Source: Candidatus Nanohalarchaeota archaeon | Lineage (GTDB): Archaea; EX4484-52 | DNA: 8,701 nt | Direction: 5' to 3' | NCBI GenBank assembly: GCA_030632385.1 | Contig: DAOVUW010000034.1 | Coordinates: 1 to 8,701, forward strand | Part shown: positions 4,625 through 8,701 of the stretch, piece by piece | Position numbering within the stretch: the stretch's first letter is position 1 | Layout of the letters: each line of letters opens with the position of its first letter | Notes under the pieces: model-generated | Told to the model about the DNA's origin: nothing | Databases searched by the model: none | The model's input: the letters and a program-made list of their open reading frames with translations, nothing else | Made by a program: the position numbers and the translations under genes

Positions 4625-5804
4625 GGCTTTTTTCTTTTAATTTATGATACGCAAGCATAAATTCAGCATGTCCCCATGTAAGTGGTATTACCCAATTAAC
4701 TAAATCGTTCTTTTTGAAATCCACAGAACGCATAACTGTTTCTGCTTCTCTTTTCCTTCCACTTTTAAAATATCTTCCAACTTCTTTTGCTTCTTTCTGC
4801 CATAATAAAAAGTCTTTTTTTCTCGATACGTGCTCAGGTATAAGTCCGCCTTTGCTGTATTTTATGAACCAGTCAAAATATTTCTTTGCACTATTCAAAT
4901 CATCTATATCAAGATAATATTGCGCCATCCACCCACTGTACATACTGTATGGTCCATAACCACCATTATTTCTTCCGGGTCTGCCGTGCTTCTCTATATG
5001 TCTACGAATGCCTCCGAGATTTTTATCATACAGTTCTTTTTCAATAAAATTAGCAGTATTTTTTACAATTTTATTATCTGCTGGCAACAACCCTAAGATG
5101 TACAAACCGAGTTCAGATATATCTGCATCATATATTGTCTTATTATTTGTCAGTTTAATAAAATGTCCTTCTTTGACCATTTTTTTCATGATAGCTTCTT
5201 TCAATCCTTCTTCAATCTTTAACCAATTTCGTTTATCTTCATGCTCTCCAAGAAGTTCAGCCATCTGGACACTTGCTTTAAATCCTGCATAAGCACACGC
5301 ATTTGCCCATATTTCAAAACCAGCTTCCATAGGAGGCCATTCATGAATAGAATTCATAGAGTACACAAGTTGCTCTTCTTTTATGTAGTGCTCTTCTAAA
5401 AATCGGGTTCCTAAATATATTGCTTTCCAGTGTTTTTTTAAGAAATCCAGATCTTTGGTCTGATCATAATATTGTTTCACCATGTAAAGCACAAGACCAT
5501 TGCAATCTACTTGGGATGGTCTGTAACTAGCAGGTTTTCCTTCTGGTGTATATCTCTGATACCATTCACCTGTCTCTCCAACGAGACCCAAAACAAATTT
5601 AAGCGTCTTTTTCACTTTCTTTACTTCTCCTAACTTAAGCAAAACCCGGAGTATCAGCATACAATCACGAGGATACATATAGGGATATCTCCTATCTTTC
5701 GGACTTGCAAGAATCGCACCATTCTTCATTGTCACAGAATCAATTACTTCCAGACTCTTAAAATATATTTTCTCAAGTTCTTTTTTTTGGTCTTCATCAA
5801 ACAT
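4617..5804 (-). CDS. GH15-like glycosidase
   Basis: This 395-residue protein has the marks of GH15 (glucoamylase/trehalase-type (alpha/alpha)6 barrel) enzymes, which release glucose from alpha-glucosides with inversion. YPYMYPRDCML (40-50) matches the substrate-binding RD motif. YRPSQVDCNGLVLYMV (94-109) is the second barrel motif. SIHEW (152-156) offers E155 as candidate general acid at the family's 'SIWE' position. GLIPEHV (320-326) offers E324 as candidate general base, and PLTWGHAEFML (374-384) is the closing motif. It has no signal peptide, so it is cytosolic, and it lacks the N-terminal beta-sandwich of many prokaryotic glucoamylases. It converges on the glucosylglycerate synthase, with 8 bases of overlap, suggesting it hydrolyses glucosylglycerate or a related intracellular glucoside (inference; known glucosylglycerate hydrolases are GH63). 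Trehalase or maltooligosaccharide activity are alternatives. Start: ATG at 5804 with a GGTG Shine-Dalgarno-like site (5810-5813) and a TATA box. Confidence 0.82.
   Translation of the reverse strand: MFDEDQKKELEKIYFKSLEVIDSVTMKNGAILASPKDRRYPYMYPRDCMLILRVLLKLGEVKKVKKTLKFVLGLVGETGEWYQRYTPEGKPASYRPSQVDCNGLVLYMVKQYYDQTKDLDFLKKHWKAIYLGTRFLEEHYIKEEQLVYSMNSIHEWPPMEAGFEIWANACAYAGFKASVQMAELLGEHEDKRNWLKIEEGLKEAIMKKMVKEGHFIKLTNNKTIYDADISELGLYILGLLPADNKIVKNTANFIEKELYDKNLGGIRRHIEKHGRPGRNNGGYGPYSMYSGWMAQYYLDIDDLNSAKKYFDWFIKYSKGGLIPEHVSRKKDFLLWQKEAKEVGRYFKSGRKREAETVMRSVDFKKNDLVNWVIPLTWGHAEFMLAYHKLKEKSLI
4627..4638 (+). terminator. Oligo-T terminator of the fusion gene
   Basis: CTTTTTTCTTTT begins 3 bases after the fusion gene's TAA (4622-4624). 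Archaeal RNA polymerase stops at such T-tracts without a hairpin. The tract lies inside the 3' coding end of the convergent GH15-like gene, where it encodes Lys/Glu residues, so one sequence serves both purposes. Confidence 0.4.
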
Positions 5805-5830
5805 AACAACACCACAAATAATATTAACTA

Positions 5831-5839
5831 TATTATAAA
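5831..5839 (-). promoter_or_regulatory. TATA box of the GH15-like gene
   Basis: TTTATAATA on the minus strand is centred about 31 bases before the ATG at 5804. It predicts transcription starting near 5810 with a very short leader. The strand and spacing fit an archaeal promoter. Confidence 0.45.
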
Positions 5840-6113
5840 TTATGTTTATTTATTTAAGCTTTTTTTTATTGAATTGGAAGACATCATAAATTATTAAAAA
5901 CAAATTATGAAACAAATATTATTCTAATTTACAGTACACCATGTCTTTATTAGTTTTTTAACATAATATTCATTGAAATCATAAGTAAAAGTCCTGCTAA
6001 TTTGATTTTTTAAATAGTGTAGAATTTTTCCATAATATATAAATTGTACAATTGGCATAGAATAATTTATATGCATTAAAAGTAATAAATTTTGTAAGAC
6101 ATTTTTATTGTGC

Positions 6114-6151
6114 TGTGTATAAACTTATAAACAATATATGGTTTATACACA
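6114..6151. promoter_or_regulatory. Perfect 11-bp inverted repeat over dph6 promoter
   Basis: TGTGTATAAAC (6114-6124) and GTTTATACACA (6141-6151) are perfect reverse complements with a 16-base spacer. A third TATAAAC copy lies at 6126-6132. The TATA box CTTATAAA (6124-6131) falls between the arms, and the right arm ends 2 bases before the dph6 ATG at 6154. A dimeric regulator bound here would cover TATA box and start site, as archaeal repressors do. A hairpin in RNA is less likely if the mRNA is leaderless. Confidence 0.6.
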
Positions 6152-6153
6152 AT

Positions 6154-6828
6154 ATGAAAATCGGAGCATTGGTTTCAGGAGGAAAAGACTCTTTATTTGC
6201 ATTGTATTTAATGAAGCAAAAAAAATACGATATAGCTTGTATTATGACAATGAATTCTATCTCTGATGAGAGTTATATGTTTCATTATCCTAATGTGGAT
6301 ATTGTAAAAAAACAAGCAGAACTTATGAATATCCCGTATATAGAAGGAAAGACAGAAGGCAAAAAAGAGGAGGAACTAAAAGACCTTCAGGATCTAATCA
6401 AAAATGCAAAAGAGAACTACCATATTGAAGGGATATGCACAGGAGCAATAAACAGTATTTATCAAAAATCCAGAATTGATAAAATTGCAGAAAAATACAA
6501 TCTTGAATCATTTGCTCCTTTATGGGAAAGAGACCCGGAATCTTTGCTTAAAGAAATGTTTGAAAATAATTTTGAAATTATAATTACTGGAGTTGCTGCA
6601 GAAGGATTGAATGAAACACATCTGGAGATGAATTTAAAAAGCACTTTAGAATACCTTAAAAAATTGAATGAAAAATATTCTCTTCATATTGCTGGAGAAG
6701 GCGGAGAATATGAAACATTAGTATTGAATTGCCCTCTTTTTAGCGAAAGAATAGTTGTTAAAAAAAGCAAAATAATAGCAAATGAACAAATCAAAAGCGC
6801 AATGCTTTTGATTGAAAAAATAGAATAA
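6154..6828 (+). CDS. dph6: Diphthine--ammonia ligase (Dph6)
   Basis: This 224-residue cytosolic enzyme performs the last step of diphthamide synthesis: ATP-dependent amidation of diphthine on a histidine of translation factor EF2. The PP-loop ATP motif is SGGKDS (8-13) near the N-terminus. The C-terminal family signature is HIAGEGGEYETLVLNCPLF (about 187-205). TGAINSIYQKSRI lies mid-protein and matches the conserved 'GdI.s.yQ..R' segment. Length fits archaeal members (about 220-230). The frame can be extended to a GTG at 6115, but that would place the TATA box and inverted repeat inside the coding region, and MKIGALVSGGKDS is the normal family start. The ATG at 6154 is therefore preferred, with a TATA box 26 bases upstream and a leaderless mRNA. 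Confidence 0.95.
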   Translation: MKIGALVSGGKDSLFALYLMKQKKYDIACIMTMNSISDESYMFHYPNVDIVKKQAELMNIPYIEGKTEGKKEEELKDLQDLIKNAKENYHIEGICTGAINSIYQKSRIDKIAEKYNLESFAPLWERDPESLLKEMFENNFEIIITGVAAEGLNETHLEMNLKSTLEYLKKLNEKYSLHIAGEGGEYETLVLNCPLFSERIVVKKSKIIANEQIKSAMLLIEKIE

Positions 6829-6876
6829 ATATTTCCTTGCGAAATTCACTACATTTAATGTATCCGAAATATTGTG

Positions 6877-6892
6877 TAGTATCGGGATACTA
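6877..6892. repeat. Palindrome TAGTATC-GG-GATACTA
   Basis: A perfect inverted repeat with 7-base arms ends 4 bases before the ATG pair at 6897. Related pieces nearby are TACATT-T-AATGTA (6850-6862) and TGTATCCG (6860-6867), and ACTACA (6848-6853) pairs with TGTAGT (6875-6880). The cluster follows dph6 and precedes a T9 run (6914-6922), so it may be an operator or part of the dph6 transcript end. Confidence 0.55.
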
Positions 6893-6896
6893 TTGC

Positions 6897-7667
6897 ATGA
6901 TGAAGTTAATGTATTTTTTTTTACCTATATTTATAGAAATTAGCCAAACAAATACAAAATATTTATATAAATCCTACTCTCTTATCATTATAGAATTATA
7001 TGAATGTTGGATAATAATATTACTTTTTTTAGCAGGATTAATTTTATTGGTTCATCAAAGTGAGAAAAAAAGAACAGAACAACTTAAAAAAACTACCAGA
7101 AAAATTGGATTTTTTTTTAACTCTAAAAAAGAGGGGACTCTGCTTAAATCATTAGAGAATATGGATTTGTTTAAACGAGGGCATTCTCATAACGCATCTA
7201 ATATTATGGAAGGAGAAATGAATAGAATTAAATTAACTGTTTTTAACTATGCCTATACGGTGGGTTCCGGGCAGTATAGCATGCATTCGGTTAATGCAGT
7301 TGCCTGTGCACAACCAAAGGATATTAAATTACCTTATTTTAATCTTTCCCCAAAAACATTTTTTTCTAAAATTGCAGATAAATTTAAACACAGCAACTTG
7401 ACTTTTGACACCAATCCTATTTTCTCAAAGAAATATAGTTTAAAATCTCCGGACGAAAATGCAACCCATGATGTATTTACGCCAAATATTCTCCGATTTT
7501 TTGAAAATGCAAAAATGAAATTCCATGTCGAGAGCGATGGAAATCTGATGATAATATACCTAGAAGGGGAAGAATTAACTCCTGAAAATATTCAGCCCTT
7601 TATTTTAAAAGCTTCAGAAATTGTGAAAATATTCAAGAAAGGGATCATCTGCAAAATACAGTCATAA
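6897..7667 (+). CDS. Membrane-anchored DUF3137-like protein
   Basis: Numbering follows the ATG at 6897 (256 residues). A strong membrane segment CWIIILLFLAGLILLVH lies at 37-53, followed by the basic segment SEKKRTEQLKKTTRK and a soluble domain to the C-terminus. The domain shows patterns of the DUF3137 type: HSHNASNIMEGEMNRIKLTVFNYAY (split by family motifs; about 96-120), LPYFNLSP (145-152), and FSKKYSLKSPDENATHDVF (176-194) at the usual 'FSxxYxLxGxDExxVRxLF' site. These proteins are uncharacterised single- or few-pass membrane proteins, and no catalytic residues are known. The start is unresolved: the frame is open back to 6837 (TTG), with ATGs at 6858, 6897, 6900 and 6909. A T9 run and a good TATA box (6962-6970) lie inside the upstream part, so a non-ATG start near 6987-6990, just before the membrane segment, is also possible. 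Confidence 0.7.
   Translation: MMKLMYFFLPIFIEISQTNTKYLYKSYSLIIIELYECWIIILLFLAGLILLVHQSEKKRTEQLKKTTRKIGFFFNSKKEGTLLKSLENMDLFKRGHSHNASNIMEGEMNRIKLTVFNYAYTVGSGQYSMHSVNAVACAQPKDIKLPYFNLSPKTFFSKIADKFKHSNLTFDTNPIFSKKYSLKSPDENATHDVFTPNILRFFENAKMKFHVESDGNLMIIYLEGEELTPENIQPFILKASEIVKIFKKGIICKIQS
6962..6970 (+). promoter_or_regulatory. TATA box inside the 5' part of the DUF3137-like frame
   Basis: TTTATATAA is one of the best TATA matches in the window. It predicts transcription from about 6990. The only ATG there (7000) is out of frame and stops after four codons; in frame, only ATC/ATT/ATA codons (6984-6992) are available as starts. Confidence 0.4.
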
Positions 7668-7711
7668 AACAATAATATCAAAGATTTTATCAGTATTTAA
7701 AAGCAAAACAG

Positions 7712-7720
7712 TTATAAATA
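7712..7720 (+). promoter_or_regulatory. TATA box of the multi-pass membrane protein gene
   Basis: TTATAAATA is centred about 38 bases before the ATG at 7754 and predicts a leader of about 12 bases. That leader carries a Shine-Dalgarno-like GTGAT (7745-7749) 4 bases before the ATG, so the GTG at 7745 is more likely ribosome-binding sequence than a start codon. Confidence 0.5.
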
Positions 7721-7753
7721 TCAATTTCTTATAATTATACAATAGTGATAAAT

Positions 7754-8227
7754 ATGAATTTCAACCTACTAATAGCAAACATGCAAAACCTTGGCTTTTA
7801 TGATTTCGTACTGCCATGGTTGTTGTTTTTATGCATTATATATGTAATAATGCTAGCCGCTCCGTTCTTACAGGACAGAGAAGTAGACAAAAAAAGAGTG
7901 TCTATATTAATATCCGCAATAATATCATTCTTCATAATAGCATACCCTGTCGGGGGGAGTTCCTTTGGAGTCTTTTTGGTAGCATTGTTCGGAACATCAG
8001 GAATCTATATTGCTGCCGCTTTAGTATTGATTATATTGCTTGGTACCTTTGGAATAAACATAAATGATCTTGGTCCAAAGAAATATATTGGATGGACTAT
8101 CCTTTTGGCCCTAATTATAATATTCCTCTATGGTGGCGTTGCTAGCACGACTGTATCATCAGGACTATTGTCTATAATATTTGTAATATTATTGATGCTG
8201 GGTGCTATGTATTTTATTAGTGGATAA
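7754..8227 (+). CDS. Small multi-pass membrane protein, archaeal (DPANN-type)
   Basis: The 157-residue protein is mostly hydrophobic, with segments at about 18-38, 48-65, 81-99, 112-128 and 138-156, and perhaps a short re-entrant piece near 69-80. The first segment, FYDFVLPWLLFLCIIYVIML, is followed by the charged loop QDREVDKKRV (40-49). A similar layout (an LPFLL-type first segment, then a charged loop and a 'VSxLIAxxIAFFII' helix) occurs in unnamed membrane proteins of DPANN archaea, recalled from memory rather than searched. No transport or catalytic motif is visible, so no function is assigned. The frame extends to a GTG at 7745, but that codon overlaps the GTGAT ribosome-binding site, so the ATG at 7754 is preferred. 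The stop codon lies in the loop of a terminator-like hairpin. Confidence 0.8.
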   Translation: MNFNLLIANMQNLGFYDFVLPWLLFLCIIYVIMLAAPFLQDREVDKKRVSILISAIISFFIIAYPVGGSSFGVFLVALFGTSGIYIAAALVLIILLGTFGININDLGPKKYIGWTILLALIIIFLYGGVASTTVSSGLLSIIFVILLMLGAMYFISG

Positions 8228-8254
8228 AATCACTAATATTTTTTTTTATTTTTT
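8215..8254 (+). terminator. Hairpin plus T-tract terminator
   Basis: TATTAGTG (8215-8222) and CACTAATA (8231-8238) form a perfect 8-bp stem with an 8-base loop, followed at once by T9-A-T6 (8239-8254). The TAA of the membrane protein gene (8225-8227) sits in the loop, and the next gene's ATG (8255) follows the last T. It looks like an intrinsic terminator; in archaea the T-tract alone could suffice. The loop sequence GATAAAATC may also be a weak TATA box for the next gene. Confidence 0.6.
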
Positions 8255-8668
8255 ATGTCTTTTTTATTATACTTAAAAAAAATTTGCAAAAACAAGCAAA
8301 AATCCAGGGAATTGGAATTAGAAAATGATTTTCATATTCAGGAAAATACAACCTACTTTCTTGACGAAAAACAAAAAAAGACCATTGAAAAAATCAATGA
8401 TATTTTGAGCAAAAATGATAGCTTTGTATTATTCGTGCATAAAAATGCAGATCCTGATTCATTATGCAGCGCTATTGTCTTATCCTCTATTTTAAAAGAA
8501 AAAGGGAAAAAAACTAAAATTGTTGCACTGGAAAAAATAAATAATCAGTCTAAAAGAATCATAGATTATTATCCTTACCCTATATCCTACCAATATGATT
8601 ACATGGGGAAAAACAAAGATGTATTTATATTGGTAGATGCACCAGATTCTACCTGCATAAACCCTTGA
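8255..8668 (+). CDS. DHH-family phosphoesterase, N-terminal part, broken by in-frame TGA
   Basis: The 137 residues comprise a polar leader (1-55) and the start of a DHH phosphoesterase domain (RecJ/NrnA/DHHA1 superfamily, Mn-dependent cleavage of phosphodiester or pAp-type substrates). Motif I is VHKNADPDSLCSA (about 60-72), whose Asp residues bind metal. Motif II is VFILVDAPDS (about 123-132), containing the next metal Asp. The frame stops at TGA (8666-8668), but continues open in the same frame to the window edge as IQIPDEKEIII, which is what normally precedes the DHH triad. Domain logic therefore says the protein should continue and the TGA is a nonsense mutation, sequence error or recoded codon. 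The DHH motif itself is beyond the window, so the exact family cannot be decided. Start: ATG right after a T-tract, without a Shine-Dalgarno site. Confidence 0.75.
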   Translation: MSFLLYLKKICKNKQKSRELELENDFHIQENTTYFLDEKQKKTIEKINDILSKNDSFVLFVHKNADPDSLCSAIVLSSILKEKGKKTKIVALEKINNQSKRIIDYYPYPISYQYDYMGKNKDVFILVDAPDSTCINP

Positions 8669-8701
8669 ATTCAAATTCCAGATGAAAAAGAAATAATTAT
8701 A

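Larger units (their letters stand above)
5805..6153. other. 349-bp divergent intergenic region
   Basis: It separates the GH15-like gene (minus) from dph6 (plus). It contains the GH15 TATA box near the left end, a T8 run (5860-5867), and the dph6 promoter with its inverted repeat at the right end. A 44-codon minus-strand frame (5924-6058, starting MPIVQFIYYGKIL) lies in the middle. It is rich in Tyr, Ile and Lys, as expected from AT-rich DNA, and no family is recognised. No tRNA or other RNA fold was seen. Confidence 0.5.

Noticed and set aside
4714..5292. Plus-strand frames of 67-94 codons opposite the GH15-like gene
   Set aside because: They overlap each other and a well-supported gene on the other strand, and show no domain pattern.
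5924..6058. 44-codon minus-strand frame between the GH15-like gene and dph6
   Set aside because: Its composition fits random AT-rich DNA, it has no recognised family, and no well-placed TATA box or Shine-Dalgarno site precedes it.
6115..6153. Extended dph6 start at the GTG at 6115
   Set aside because: It would place the TATA box and the inverted repeat inside the gene and add 13 residues not found in the family.
7816..8067. 83-codon plus-strand frame inside the membrane protein gene
   Set aside because: It is out of frame with a better-supported multi-pass membrane protein and has no features of its own.
8666..8668. Genome-wide reassignment of TGA
   Set aside because: Long genes here contain TGG for Trp and no in-frame TGA, so a single interrupted frame is better explained by mutation or sequence error; it is kept only as a point to check.
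8492..8674. 60-codon minus-strand frame opposite the DHH gene
   Set aside because: It is the shadow of a gene with recognisable DHH motifs.
1..8701. tRNA genes, rRNA, CRISPR arrays, complete insertion sequences
   Set aside because: I looked for GC-richer stem-loop clusters, regularly spaced repeats and transposase motifs and saw none. A short or degenerate tRNA could still be missed by eye.

Overview
The window is AT-rich DNA (roughly 30% G+C by eye) from an archaeon, most likely a DPANN-type lineage (Woesearchaeota/Pacearchaeota-like). The archaeal call rests on a Dph6 diphthine-ammonia ligase, TATA boxes placed about 25 bases before start codons (leaderless or nearly leaderless mRNAs), a few GAGGT/GTGAT Shine-Dalgarno sites, and a glucosylglycerate-type solute gene. 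The DPANN placement is inference from gene style only. All eight complete major CDSs end in TAA.

Layout. (1) 1-741, minus strand: N-terminal 247 residues of a lipoprotein that runs off the left edge. It is divergent from (2) a small accessory block on the plus strand: a winged-helix protein (803-1021), an acylphosphatase-like protein with a long tail (1062-1742) and a YwgA/Panacea-like protein (1811-2281). (3) 2282-2797 is a gene graveyard: the remains of a RelE-type toxin-antitoxin pair on the minus strand, cut off next to the 3' end of the Panacea-like gene, then a Bro-N (phage antirepressor) start fragment and a short orphan frame. Two similar palindromes flank the second part.

(4) 2798-5804 is a solute-metabolism pair. 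A 608-residue fusion joins a GT81 glucosyl-3-phosphoglycerate synthase to an MPGP-type HAD phosphatase, which would make glucosylglycerate in one polypeptide. It converges on a GH15-like glycosidase whose stop region overlaps it by 8 bases and which may turn over the solute or a related glucoside. (5) 5805-6153 is a divergent promoter region with a perfect 11-bp inverted repeat over the dph6 promoter.

(6) 6154-8701 is a plus-strand series: dph6, a membrane-anchored DUF3137-like protein with an unresolved start, a multi-pass membrane protein of archaeal type, and a DHH-family phosphoesterase. The DHH frame is broken by an in-frame TGA 33 bases before the right edge. A hairpin plus T-tract sits between the last two genes.

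The most interesting items are the GT81-HAD fusion with its facing glycosidase, the toxin-antitoxin/Bro-N graveyard, the operator-like repeat at dph6, the acylphosphatase-like/Panacea-like pair, and the lone TGA in the DHH gene. No rRNA, tRNA, CRISPR array or intact insertion sequence was seen.
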